This document shows positions 11,701-22,905 of a stretch of DNA of 64,000 nucleotides, one piece after another; the first letter of the stretch is position 1, and every line of letters starts with the position of its first letter. The DNA is taken from positions 3,822,001-3,886,000 of the forward strand of contig BROG01000005.1 of NCBI GenBank assembly GCA_030159075.1, written 5' to 3'. Made by a program: the position numbers and the translations under genes. Below the pieces are notes generated by a model, which had not been told where the DNA came from, did not search any database, and saw nothing but the letters and a program-made list of their open reading frames with translations. The stretch is from Atrina japonica (Eukaryota > Mollusca > Bivalvia > Pterioida > Pinnidae).

Positions 11701-14700
11701 TGCCCCTTTGCCTAGTAGCATGGGGCATAAAAATCTAAATACAAAATTACTTCTGGCAACAAAAGTCAAAATTGTAAAATTAGAATGGTGCTTAGTCTTC
11801 AGTAAAAAATTTATTAATATTTTATTTGTCATCAGATGTGTAAAGACAAATGTCATATGTGGGAGATGTGTACAGACAGATGTCATCGGTGGGGGATGTG
11901 TACAGACAGATGTCATAGTCAGGAGATGTGTACAGACAGATGTCATAGGGGGGATATATGTACAGATGGATGTCATAGGCAGGGGATGTGTACAGATGGA
12001 TGTCACAGGCAGGAGATGTGTACAGATGGATGTCACAGGCAGGAGATGTGTACAGATAGGTCCTAGGGGGAAGATGTGTAAAGACGGATGTCTGTGGCAG
12101 GATATGTGTACAGATGGATGTCAAAGTCAGGATATGTGTACAGACAGATGTCATAGGTGGGAGATGTGTACAGATAGGTCCTAGGCGGGAGATATGTACA
12201 GACAGATATCATAGGTGGGAGATGTGTACAGATAGGTCCTAGGCAGTAGATGTGTAAAGACGGATGTCTGTGGCAGGATATGTGTACAGACAGATGTCAT
12301 AGTCAGGATATGTCTACAGACGGATGTCATAGGTCAGAGATGTGTACAGATAGCTCCTAGACAGGGGAAGATGTGTAAAGTGTACGGACAGATGTCATGT
12401 GGGTATTGTGATATGTGTAGGAGATGTGTAGATGGATGTCAAGGTGGGAGTCAGGATATGTGTACAGACAGATGTCATAGGTGGGAGATGAATACAGATG
12501 GCAGGATCCTAGGGTATTGTGAGATATGAATACAGGACATGATATGGATGTCATAGGTGGGAGATGTGTATGTCATAAGATATGGTCAGACAAGTCAGTA
12601 GATGTGTACAGACAGATGGATGGCTGTGGCAGGAAATGTGTAAGAAAGAAAGATGTCAAATAGTCAGTAAATATATATGTCTAGTAGACGTGTATAATGT
12701 CAAAGGTCACAGACATGTTGTTGATGTATAGGTCCTAGATCCAGGAGATGTCAAGTACAGACGGATGTCATGTGGCCTTTTTCAATATAGATAAAAGACA
12801 GACTACTGTCAAAGGAGGTTGGAAGTATTTATGTATAGTTTTCTATGGTAGATGTCTAATGGCAGGGAGTTTAGTGTATAGAAAATGGATGTCATGAGAG
12901 GTAGGAGATTGCAGTACAACCCATAGATGTCCATATAAGGCAGGATAATCAAACTTTTCTAGCTGATTTACAAGATGTCATAAAAAACAAGAACAGTTTA
13001 TCAGTACAGATTATATTGTCTGTGGCAGGATATGTACATAACGTTTAGGTGGGTTATTGTGTGCAGATCAATTTGACTATGTTGGCAGGAGATGTGTTTT
13101 TGTAGATGGGCACTTAATGGGTTGAATACAATAAGTTTCATGGAGGAGTAATTATCCCCTGTCAACTGGTCATGGCCATCAGTTCAAAGTCAACTTCAAA
13201 TCAAAACAATTGAGAATAATTATATATATCTTACAATATGTCCAATTTTGCTATAGGTGGGAAATATGTACAGACAGATGTCATAGGCAGGAGATGAGAA
13301 CAGACAGAAAAAAATAACAAAAGACTAAGAAATGAAAAAGAATATTGGAACATAACAAATCTCCATGACCTGTAAATATACTTTTTACCAAGTATCTTAG
13401 GATAAAATGTATGTTTACAATAACATTGGAAATGTCAAAAATGGATATTTCATTCTACAAGAAGTTTATAAATTTTTGATGTATAACGTATTTAAATCCA
13501 AACACCAGAAAGTACTCATCTGGTTTTGAGTAAAAAATAATGATGTACAATGACAAAATCCTTTTTCATTTAGATAAAAATTAGACTACTTTCAAAGGAC
13601 TGTTATTGAAAAGAATGAAAAAAATAAGTTATTTTTGACAATCATCTAACAGTTTTCTTTTACGAAGGATAATAGTTTTCAAAATAATGGCCTGAATCAG
13701 GGAAAGTTTAGAAAAGAAAACATAAATGTGTACAGTCAAACTTAGGAACACTTCCTGAGAGGTAGGATCAATTGCAGTATTCAACCCACTCAGTGCCCAT
13801 GTGGTCCTAAAGCAGGCTTTACTGTGCCAACAAATGTTCCCATTCCCAAAATGAAACGAAATAAAACTTTTTACAAACAAAGTTACAAGAAAACTTTTAC
13901 TAGCTGATTTAGAAGGAGATGTGGACCCATAAAAACCTTGAAAAAGTATCATAAGATTAAATCAACATGTAGCCCCATCAACCACCCAACAGAATTATAT
14001 TGAATAGGTGTCCTCATGTATTTACACACAATGGCAATTTCATAGACAGAAAAGTGTGCTTTTTCTGAAAATTAACTGTTTTACATCAATTTGGTTACTA
14101 TTGATTGATGCTTCCATTAAGCGCCCATTCATGGTTATTTTTTTCCTGATTTTTTTGTAGCGCCCTATAGGGCGCTTTAAATCACCTCGAATACAATAAG
14201 TATCAGTGGAGGAGTAAAGAGAACCCCTGTCAAACATTAAAACACATTTGCCATCAACTTTCAATGTCAACTTCAAATCAAAACAATTGAGAATTACTAT
14301 ATTTCATGATTATTACAATATGTCCAAATTTTGCTGATTTAAAAGATCCTGACTTCAGCAAAATGTATTCCACAGAAAAAATGATTTCAAATGATGGCTG
14401 CATATATACATCTGTAAAATATAACCTATCCTGCAGATCTTATACTGACAAAAAACAATATGGCTGAAAACAGAAATAATATATACATACATGACATCAT
14501 GTAATACTGTATTCTTGGCCTTCCCCGTATTTCCAACTTTCCCCATTATAGAATTCAAAAGAACCTAGAGAACTGAGTCAAAAAGATTTATTTCAAGACC
14601 TAAAACATTCATCATTGATAAAAACAATTCTGTACTGTATGTGTATTGAAATCAGCATACTCATATTTTAGCGCTGTCAGGGGGGTATAGACTTATTAGC

Positions 14701-15983
14701 GGAATCTTGAATTTGTGCAATTATTTTTTAGTTTTGTCATGTATAAAGAATGTCGGGATGGAGGAATTTTAGCAATGCCCTTGAATTAGCACGATGATTT
14801 GAGCGTGAAATGCGCTAATATTAGAATACCGCTAAAATAAGTACACACAGAGTATATGTATATGTTCTAATGCGGTTGTTTAGTGAAGAGAAGAACCAAA
14901 TTGGTTTCTTAAAAAATGTCTGTTTTTATAATTCCTGAGATATCCATACACAGCATGTCAAAATTGTTAATATAAATTATAGATATTTTAGAAAATGATC
15001 ATTAAATAGGTATTAAATTTCTTTACCATATGATATAAGTAACATTCTGGTGCATTTTAAAATGCAGTGCCAGTGTAATATGGTTTCTGAACTAAATCGT
15101 GAACAAAATGGCATTATCAAAGCAAAAAATATCTACTTTAACAAAAATTATTTACATGTATCACAATTTAAAATACAATACGAATGCCAAAATGCTGACT
15201 TAAAAAGGTTTTTAGGGTCATTTTTTTTTTTTTGATTACCTAAGTCATTCATCATCATAAATAACTGAACATTTTATATTTTAACTTCTTTTTTAACAAC
15301 ACTACATGAACCAATATGCCAATAATCTTCAGTTTCTTTAAGAAGCTTCTTGAGGGTTATTGAAACACAAATTTTAAATTTCGTTATCAGAAGGAAATTG
15401 AATGGGACAAAACTGGCCGAAATAAGTCCAATCTTGAAAAATCTTCTTTATCCCTACACATCAATAATAAGATCTGAATACATAAGAATACAGAATACAG
15501 AAGAAAATGCATTTAAAATGATTATTGATGCAAATTTATTTCGATTTAATTGTTTTGGGGTGTTTTGGGGAAAGTGTTTGGTTTTTGGGTTAAATCGTGC
15601 CGCCGGTTAGAAAGGGTATAAAGCCCCCTCAGTCTTCCAACATTGTGACATTTATGACCCGAGGAGCGAGGGTCCAGTCCCTTAGGTAAAGCCACTATGA
15701 CCATATAGTGATTATATACTTTGAGTTTGACTCTCTTCAAATTTGAAAAACTTACTACACTACAGTACAGTATAACATAAATTATAACTTATAAGTAAAA
15801 TATCCCCCCCCCCTTCTAATTAAATGGTTGCTCGGCGACAGAAATAAAGATGACATCTTTTCATTATTTTCAGACCCTGTGGAAAAGTCGACAGCAGTAC
15901 TGTCTTTATTACAATACATACAATACCTGTTTTGATTTCACTGGAAATCCGTTGGATAAGCATGAGTTGCTGGGCGCATCCAT
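6930..15983 (-). CDS. PSMG3: PSMG3 (proteasome assembly chaperone 3) homolog, incomplete
   Basis: PSMG3 (PAC3) pairs with PSMG4 to guide assembly of the 20S proteasome alpha ring in the cytosol. Exons recognised on the minus strand: 15927-15983 (start, MDAPSNS...), 10368-10454 (29 codons, contains STRVLLGVDE) and 6930-7070 (46 codons plus stop, starts PLTHVIAKNL). All have AG acceptors and GT donors where expected and stay in phase 0. The run VLLGVDE/PLTHVIAKNL matches the diagnostic C-terminal half of PSMG3 (VLLGQDEPLIHVFAKNL in human). The family is about 120 residues. The pieces here give 94, so one internal exon of roughly 35-40 codons, carrying the VVVTQxGKxGT strand, is missing between 10455 and 15926 and I could not find it. 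That interval contains a badly scrambled stretch (12.4-13.3 kb). The gene is divergent from TMEM14 and its last intron holds the homopolymer block. Confidence 0.75.
7570..7735 (-). mobile_element. tRNA-derived SINE, minus orientation
   Basis: Minus-strand head near 7735 reads CCTTGGTCGAGTGGTAAGAG, an A-box of tRNA type, followed by AGCATCGTGCTTTGAAC and an arm region. The tail ends near 7575 in GTGTGGCGTAAAACAC. It shares architecture and tail with the SINE at 25927-26138. Confidence 0.72.
7811..10051. mobile_element. possible inverted-repeat element enclosing corrupted sequence
   Basis: The left end TTAAGGGGCATTAG (7811-7824) has its inverted partner CTAATGCCCCTTTAA at 10037-10051. Inside, sequence around 7975-8110 recurs in degenerate form in the same orientation around 9850-9965 (shared AAAATAGAAAGGTT, AAAAGTGAAAAA, ATTATGCCTG, TATATCTCT). 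The 1.2-kb homopolymer block lies between these. It lies in the last intron of the PSMG3 homolog. Whether it is one element or two collapsed copies cannot be decided here. Confidence 0.4.
8570..9770. other. homopolymer / low-complexity block, probable sequence artefact
   Basis: About 370 bases of almost pure T, interrupted by a roughly 60-base run of G near 8608-8661, followed by about 800 bases of almost pure A with scattered C and G. The switch from T to A near 8950-9000 is abrupt. This does not resemble the microsatellites elsewhere in the window and looks like low-quality consensus. The long Phe-rich and Lys-rich ORFs in it are not genes. Confidence 0.85.
11830..12660. repeat. 30-32 bp minisatellite
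   Basis: About 25 copies of a unit reading GATGTGTACAGACAGATGTC followed by a variable ATAGGCAGGA-type spacer. Some units contain AGATAGGTCCTAGG instead. Regular up to about 12350, then increasingly degraded, with fragments continuing to about 13310. Cys-Thr-Asp repeat ORFs on both strands are by-products. It lies inside a PSMG3 intron. Confidence 0.93.
12660..13310. other. scrambled mixture of minisatellite and duplicated flank
   Basis: Pieces of the 30-bp minisatellite (GGCAGGAGATGTGT and GATGTCATA types) are interleaved with fragments of the unique sequence at 13560-14340. Clear matches are 12779-12830 to 13563-13615 and 13125-13255 to 14193-14336 (GTCAACTTCAAATCAAAACA is shared exactly). 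It reads like a consensus built from two misaligned sequences, though a real degenerate duplication is possible. Confidence 0.55.
13732..13838. mobile_element. short CAGTCAAAC-ended element
   Basis: About 105 bp bounded by TACAGTCAAACTTAGG and CTTTACTGTG, similar in kind to the TA-flanked MITEs elsewhere in the window. The ends are imperfect and there is no coding content. Confidence 0.45.
14664..14839. mobile_element. inverted-repeat element, TATTTTAGCG ends
   Basis: TATTTTAGCG at 14664 is mirrored by CGCTAAAATA at 14830-14839, with further internal GCGCTAA-type matches. Non-coding, roughly 176 bp. Probably a MITE in a PSMG3 intron. Confidence 0.45.
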
Positions 15984-16805
15984 CTTGGAATTTGCCCAGT
16001 TGTCTCCTCTTGAAAACTGTGAGAAATCGGTAGGTCTATTTACCCAATATAGCTGAATATAGCGTTATCGCTGCTCAGACAAAAGCTACAGACAATCACA
16101 TCCCTGAAAATACAAGCAGCGATTTTAAAAATGTTATTGTTTGATATAAAATAATTGAATTGTTTTCTTTGAAAAAAAAGGTCTAATATTGGTTTAAACA
16201 GTATTTATTTCGAATATATCAAAGTCTATCAGTTACAAAGCATGTTGAAATGTTTTACTAGAATCTGCCATCTAGTTTTCTTAAAATCATCAAAATAGTG
16301 ACTACAGATAAATATTGTAAGTGTGGGTAAAAAAAGAGTCTCTTGTAGTTTGATTTCCTTTAAAGATTTGTTCTATTTTTGATATATTCTAAAATAAAGA
16401 ATGTACACACATCACCAGAGACATATGTAACACATGTCACTGAAAGAGTTGTCCGCCAGGAAGTCCACAATATCCTATATACGTATGGTGAACATTGTAT
16501 ATAGATATCTACAAGATCTAGAGGTGGGATCAGGTGTCTAGGAGAAGTTAGCATCTCAGTCTGTCAATTCTTCACATCTGCTGCGAGTCTGCGGTCAGCT
16601 TCTAATAAGAATATAATATTTCCTGGTAACAAACAAGTAACTTAATATTGAAACAACTATAATCATGGTATTTGCTTACAAATTATTCCGACCATTAAGC
16701 GACGAAATGACTAGGAAAAGCTTAGGCGATGTTGTTGGGTTAATAGATGTACTCCTTTGCCTCAAGGGAGATAATTCACAGTTTTATAAAACGAAAGCTG
16801 CAGTC
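15984..16805. promoter_or_regulatory. divergent intergenic region PSMG3 / TMEM14
   Basis: The start codons of the PSMG3 homolog (minus, 15983) and the TMEM14 homolog (plus, 16806) point away from each other across about 820 bases. This region must hold both promoters and both 5' UTRs. No TATA box or named factor site is assigned with confidence. An in-frame upstream ATG for TMEM14 lies at 16665. Confidence 0.5.
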
Positions 16806-19800
16806 ATGACGGCAGATATTGTAAGCATAGCTTATGCGACAAGTATTGCGGCAGGTGGAATCATGGGGTATATAAAAGCAGGTGATTTTGATGTTGTTTT
16901 ATTTAGACAAACACTAGTTTGCCCGAGTTACAAAAACCAACAGACAAATACGTGTCATGCCTGGTCCATGCTGGTTTGTCTGATGAATGATGATGTCCAT
17001 GCTTCTTGCTGACCAGGCCTAGGTTAACCGGTAACCGGTACAGAACAGCACTATTGACATATATAGTATTGTTACTTGTATCACTTTATCTCTAAACTCT
17101 TAATGTACATTATTTGTGGGCAATTGCTACATGCATATATTTTTACATGTCAATGGAGGTCACACTTTTTTTATATTTCAGGGGTGGATTTAGGTACATG
17201 TACATGTAAAGCAGTAATATGGAAGCTACAGCCACTTGCCAAAAGTTCATAGACATTATAATTTTTACTACATGTATATATTTCATATAAAGCCACATTT
17301 TCCCCCCCAAAAAATATTGTGAAGCCATTTCTTTTCGCATTTGAATAGAATTTTCGCTGTTAAACTGAGAATATTTCCAAGTTTCAATTATTATTTGGAT
17401 GTAGATCTAGTTTTCTAATTTGTAATTTCAAACATTTGACAATTTGAAGAAAAAGTAAAACTTAGATATCACAATTTTACTTACATGAAATTTTCATCAC
17501 AAAAATTGATAATTTTTTTTTATTTCTAATTTGGAAAATTAAAATTAAAATAGATAATGAATCTTTATCCAATTCATTGTTTAACAGTGAAAATCCTATT
17601 GAAACTGGAATGCGATAAGAAATGGTTTCACAATATTATTTTGAAAAAGTATGGTTTTATATGAAATATATAGTAAAAAATGATAATGTCTAAAAACTTT
17701 TGGCAAGTGACTGTATTTTTCCAATTTAATAAAAAAAAAGTTTAAATGTCTTTTTTTGTTGCCACTGTAACTACGGTAGATCCAGAGGTACTTTAGTTAC
17801 AGCTGCAACAAAGTAAGTATTTTAATACTTTGATTTTTCTGTCCCCTTTATGAAGAAGGAGACAGAAAAATCAAAATAGTAAAACACCTTCTTTGTTGCA
17901 GCAGTAACCAGAGGCACTTGTACCAAGCACTCATACAATACTATAAGCCCCAAAGATGTGTTGATGATTGACTTTATCTTCAAAAAATCTTTTCTACTTA
18001 TTCATTGAAAAACATTAATATGTGAAATTTATTACCCTGCGAGCAAGGGTCTAGGGTTTGGTTGGCCAATTTAGCCATATACAGTGGAATCTCGTTATGT
18101 CAAAATCGGATGAGTCAAAATTCAGGTTATGTCAAAGTTGAACGGCCGGTCCTGATTATTTTACTATAGGCTATACTTATACTACTTTTATTCCAGATAT
18201 CTCAAAGTTTTTGTCTCGAAATTTCATTTATCTCAAAGTATTTTTCTGGCCCAAATTAAAGTATCGAAATATTACAAAATTGTTACTTGTTATCTCGAAG
18301 TCACCATCTGTGATTGAAGGTTTCCATTTTGTACGCAAAAATCATTCCACATTTAGACTACGCATTGTGCTAGTTTGTCTCAGGTGACCACTAAGACCCT
18401 TTAGGCCTCTTGTTTGTACTTACAATCTAATTAAAAACTAAAAATTAAAATCTCTCATTTCTGCCATTTTCTGTATGTCACGTAGAGGGTCTAACATAAT
18501 CCACTACAGGGTCACATGTGAACTCTTGTAGATGTGTACTGTTTGACCAATGAAAATGTAACTCACTTTCACAACAAAAAGAAATTGTCTGTCTGCAGAA
18601 TTCATTTGAAGCATCTTTGCTGATTTGATCCTGTCAGAGGTTATGAAAGGAATTCTCTGCTTCTGTTTTTTGTGGACATCTAGTGTTGTTTATAATGTTT
18701 ACATACCTATACCATTCAATTAACTTTTTAAGATCACATAAGCTGCATTTTCATTGGTAATTGAACATGACACATCAACCAGGTCACTCATTTATGAAAA
18801 AAGAAGATAGCCTTTTCTCACTTTCATTGTGAACTTCGATATAAAATGCCATTAATGGCATTATTATCATTTTTACGAGATGACCTAATCATCTTTATAG
18901 ATACATGTACATGTTGATGAGGTGTAACAAGGTACACCATTTTAAGGTCTGTTCAGTGTTGCCTGAATTAGGAATGTCATTGCAACATTTTCAAGACCTG
19001 TCTTCTTAAGTATAAATGTCATATACAGATAATATATATATTGTTTACAGGAAGTGTACCTTCACTTGCTATGGGACTTACATTTGGAGGAATCATGGGA
19101 TTGGGAGCAGTCCAGACTTCATACAATCCAGAGAACTTTGGTCTTTCCTTGGGTATGTCCATTTGTTTTCAACAATAAAGTATAATGATTGGAAAACTTT
19201 ACATGTATTAACCTCATGATTTTAATGTAATAGAAATGTTGAGAGAACTGTCAAAATCAAACTTCAAAGAGAAGTTAACTCTTTAAAAACTTTGAAATTG
19301 TATGCAACTTTTCTTTAAGGTACTGTAAACGAGGATATTTCCATGTGTTATTATTTATGTGATTTTCTTATACAAACCATATGTGTGAGTTAATTTACGT
19401 GATATCACACCTTACTGTGTGTAGTCCTGTATATTGAAGGATAATTCTTAGCACAACTGTGGGACTGGTACATGTTTACAGTAAAAGAAATTTTACAGTC
19501 TTTGCCTCAACATTTAAAATATAAAATATATACTCTACATCTTATGATTTACATTCATTTTAAAAAATTGTAATCAGTGAGTGTATTACAAATACATCGG
19601 ATAGTTGAGATTTTGATTTTATAAACTTCACATGTATTGATTTCAGGTACTAGTTTAACACTGGCTGGAATTATGGGATTCAGGTTTGCTCAGTCCAAAA
19701 AGTTTATGCCAGCTGGTTTGGTATTTACTCTCAGGTAATCAAATGAATCTACAATATATTCCAAAAGAAATATTCTTTTTGAATGAGTTTATGCTTGGCT

Positions 19801-20605
19801 GTACATCAGAAATTCCTGCATAATTAGATTATATTGTACATGGTCAAACTATATAATTTACAGGTATTCAAATCTTTCAAATGAAACAGAAAGGTGAGGT
19901 CTAGCGACACCGAGTGTGACTTATTAAAGAATATTTACTGCATTCTGAGGTCCAGTGACACCAAGTGTGACTCATTTAGAATCCTTACTGCATTCTGAGG
20001 TTCAGTGTCACTAAGTGGGATTCATTTAAGAATCCCTACTGCATTCTCAGAGTTATTTCACACTCATTTGGGAATGGGGACCGGGCCTTTTGAGTATGGA
20101 ATTTTAGCAACATCTATTGAAATTGGGAATTCCAGGAAAACTATGTGAAAATACAAAAATCTCTTCAAGTTCATTGTCATTCGACTTCATTTGGTAAATG
20201 CAGTTACTGCTTATGTATATTGATCTGCATATTTTCTAAAATTTGTTTAAAGTAAATGTAGGCATAATATAAAACTTCCTGTGTTGAGGCCTGTAACTTT
20301 GTATGGTTCAGTTATTGTCATTATATCTGTAGTTGCCTATTCCATCTCTTAAAAGCATATTTAGACTTAAAAATTTCTGAAACAAATTAATGCTGTCTAG
20401 ATGTTTTATATTAAAAATAAATTTTATAATACCCTATTTATATTATATGAGACAGAAACACATTTCTATATGAAACCTTTTCTACATTTTGTTCAGAAAA
20501 GCAGATAGAAATAAGATTGATCAATAATAGGTTTATGTGTATTTTTTTTTCAGCACCTTGATGGTCATAAGGTTTGGCTCCAGATTGGTGCAGCGATATC
20601 GTTAA
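16806..20605 (+). CDS. TMEM14C: TMEM14 family protein (TMEM14C-like)
   Basis: Small multi-pass membrane protein. In vertebrates TMEM14C sits in the inner mitochondrial membrane and supports protoporphyrin IX import for haem synthesis; that role here is inferred. Four exons on the plus strand: 16806-16881, 19051-19152, 19647-19734 and 20554-20605, all with GT-AG boundaries and matching phases, giving 105 residues (family about 104-114). Signature pieces, in order: [42 protein letters not shown] and [11 protein letters not shown]. They form the usual hydrophobic, glycine-rich helices and end in a basic tail ([10 protein letters not shown]). I chose the ATG at 16806 because it places the first helix at the family's usual distance. 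An in-frame ATG at 16665 would add 47 residues. A polyadenylation signal AATAAA lies at 20977. The assignment to C rather than A or B is by resemblance only. Confidence 0.92.
17776..17930. mobile_element. fold-back (palindromic) element
   Basis: Two arms of about 65 bases pair imperfectly. The left arm contains CAGAGGTACTTTAGTTACAG, CTGCAACAAAG and TTTGATTTTTCTGTC. The right arm contains their complements GACAGAAAAATCAAAATAG and CTTTGTTGCAGCAGTAAC. The loop is only a few bases. Non-coding, in TMEM14 intron 1. Confidence 0.65.
18080..18310. mobile_element. left end of a CAGTGGAATCTC-type element
   Basis: Starts TACAGTGGAATCTCGTTATG, then runs on with TCAAAATCGGATGAGTC and ATCTCAAAG motifs. 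A related complete element lies in the opposite orientation at 22502-22688. No matching right end was found, so it is a partial copy. Confidence 0.55.
18430..18800. repeat. dispersed repeat of unknown class, copy 1
   Basis: About 370 bases in TMEM14 intron 1 with extended but diverged similarity to 23725-24095 in the same orientation. Shared landmarks are GACCAATGAAAA, GTCTGTCTGCA, GTGTTGTTTATAAT, GTTTACAT and CATTTTCA(T/A)TGGTAA. No coding capacity or obvious terminal repeat. Confidence 0.6.
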
Positions 20606-21004
20606 ATTATCATCTGCTCTGAATGTTTTGGTGTGGTGTCAGCTAATGTTGACCAGATTTACATATTCATGATGAAAAACTCACCAGCTTGCCACTTATG
20701 ATGGATCTTGTGCATGTAATGATTTCACAACAAATTTATGTTCAAACAAAAAAATCACAAGTCAAAATTTTAAATGAGGATGATTTTTGTTCATCATTTC
20801 ATTTCAGAAATATGAAAAAGTCATAGATAAAAATTGATCTAAAAGTGCATCATTATCAAAATATAATATACATTTATATTTATATCGATATTCATTTGCC
20901 ACGAGAAATCTTTTTTGTTTTAAACCAAATAGATATTTATGTTAATATTAAGATCAAATGTAAAGATTTTATTATAATAAAAAGAACTATGTTTTATTAC
21001 TTTT

Positions 21005-21765
21005 GTTGTTTCTTGTTTATCATTTTGTCGACCATTGTTTATCATGTTGTCAACTGTTGTTTATAACGTTGTCAACCATTGTTTATAACGACAACCATTG
21101 TTCACGTCATCGACCGTTGTTCATCACGTTGTCGACCATTGTTCATCACGTCAACCATTGTTTATCATGTTGTCGACCATTGTTTATCTTGTTGTCAACC
21201 ATTGTTCATCACGTCGACCATTGTTTATCACGTCGACCGTTGTTTATCATGTTGTCGACCATTGTTTATCTTGTTGTCGACCATTGTTTATCAATTTGTC
21301 TCCATTGTTTATAACGTTGTCAACCATTGTTTATAATGTCAACCGTTGTTCATCACGTCGTCGACCATTGTTCATCACATCGACCATTGTTCATCACGTT
21401 GTCGACCATTGTTTATCATGTTGTCGACCATTGTTTATCTTGTTGTCGACCATTGTTCATCACGTAGACCATTGTTTATCATGTTGTCGTCCATTGTTCA
21501 TCACGTTGTCGACCATTGTTTATCATGTTGTCGACTATTGTTCATCACGTCGACCATTGTTTATCAAGTTGTTGACCATTGTTCATCACGTTGTCAACCA
21601 TTGTTTATCATGTCGACCATTGTTCATCATGTTGTCGACCATTTTTCATCACGTTGTCGACCATTGTTTATCTTGTTGTCAACCATTGTTTATCATGTTG
21701 TCTACCATTGTTTATCTTGTTGTCAACCATTGTTTATTATGTTGTCTACCATTTCTAGGGTGAAC
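21005..21765. repeat. 22/19-bp minisatellite downstream of TMEM14
   Basis: About 36 copies of GTCGACCATTGTTTATCA followed by TGTT, or of the shorter form GTCGACCATTGTTCATCAC. The two lengths differ by 3 bp. The unit contains GTCGAC and no stop in any forward frame, which produces several overlapping spurious ORFs up to 221 codons. It starts about 30 bases after the probable TMEM14 polyadenylation signal. Confidence 0.94.
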
Positions 21766-22454
21766 CAGAGAAACACACATCAGATTGACAGTTTTGTTCT
21801 AAATACGAACATCAATCTAATAACTCCAGTTTGATAATTTGTTAGCTCATATCCCCTTTTTGAAATTTCTTCCTAGATGGATACAGTACACTAAACATCA
21901 CGCTTGCTTAAAGGCATACAAGCTGTCATTTTGATAAAAAATAATATCCTGTGAGTAGACCAAAACTTTGATGAAAAGACTTAAAAAATAATTGCTGTAG
22001 AAAATTTTAACATATACATGTATTGCCTAGAATGAATGAAATACGCTAAATGATTGATAGTCCAGTCAGCCACGTATGACTACAAATAATTACTTGTCCA
22101 TTATTCACATTCGATTTCTTTTCACAAATACAAAATTACCGTATGAAAAAATTTTTTCAACTCGGGATGTTTTCAAAAATATTTAATTTGTACAAAACCT
22201 TGAATATTTGAAACCTTTAATACAACACAAAAATATCCATGGCAGCCTGTATGCCTTTAAGTGGCATAGTAGGTAACTGTAGGTCTTTTGTGTCCGGGCT
22301 CAGTGCTGTAGAACTTTGTTTTCACTTTACGGCATTTCAGGTCATGAAAATTTGTACTATATTGACAAGGATATACATTTGTATATATAGAGACTTGTTA
22401 TCAAAAACACAAAATTTGAGGTAAACAGGGAAATAAACCCATTTCCCTACACCT

Positions 22455-22905
22455 ATGCAGGGTTCAACAATAATGAAAATTTCCACTTGTCCTGCAGGAT
22501 GTAGAGTGGAATCTCGTTATTTCAAAAATCACGGGATGTCCCTATTACTTCAAGATATCTGGAATTCGAGATAACTTAAATTATAATAGATATATTATTA
22601 TATCTATAAAAATCGGAACCGGACTTTCAACTTTGACATATCCAGAATTTCAACTCAACCGATTTCGACATAACAAGATTCCACTGTATTTATATCTACT
22701 TGTCCCAATGCCAAAATACTTTGTCTGAAACACAAGTATAACATTCAAAGATATTATTTTGTGTTTAAACAAAAATAATCTTTATTGAATTAATTTCTAT
22801 CTTCAACAATTTCCCTTGTCCTTTTGGAACAGGCGAGAAGGGTCATCTACTTGTCTGAATGCAAAATGGACTTGTTCTGGACAACCTTAATGTTGAACCA
22901 TGCTA
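22455..22905. mobile_element. inverted-repeat element with nested MITE
   Basis: GCAGGGTTCAACAATAA at the left is mirrored by TTAATGTTGAACCATGC at the right. A second element (22502-22688) sits inside the left part. Internal arms also match (ACTTGTCC on the left, GGACTTGTTCTGG on the right). Non-coding; the superfamily is uncertain. Confidence 0.5.
22502..22688. mobile_element. MITE with CAGTGGAATC ends (family B)
   Basis: Bounded by TAGAGTGGAATCTCGTTAT on the left and ATAACAAGATTCCACTGTA on the right, an inverted repeat of about 18 bp flanked by TA. Inside are CAAGATATCTGGAATTCGAG and related motifs shared with 18080-18310 and 34277-34366. Confidence 0.75.

Noticed and set aside
11614..12184. 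Cys-Thr-Asp repeat ORFs on both strands, resembling a cysteine-rich secreted protein
   Set aside because: Both strands are equally open because the 30-bp minisatellite lacks stops; there is no signal peptide or splice structure.
14355..14558. Minus-strand ORF with SHIVFCQYKICRIG, considered for the missing PSMG3 exon
   Set aside because: The similarity to the VVVTQxGKxGT strand is superficial and no donor in the right phase follows.
15850..16056. Plus-strand ORF of 68 codons
   Set aside because: It lies antisense to the first exon of the PSMG3 homolog, which has a better start, donor and phase match.
21003..21834. ORFs of 85-221 codons with CRPLFI / STIVYHVV repeats
   Set aside because: They are products of the stop-free 22/19-bp minisatellite in several frames at once.
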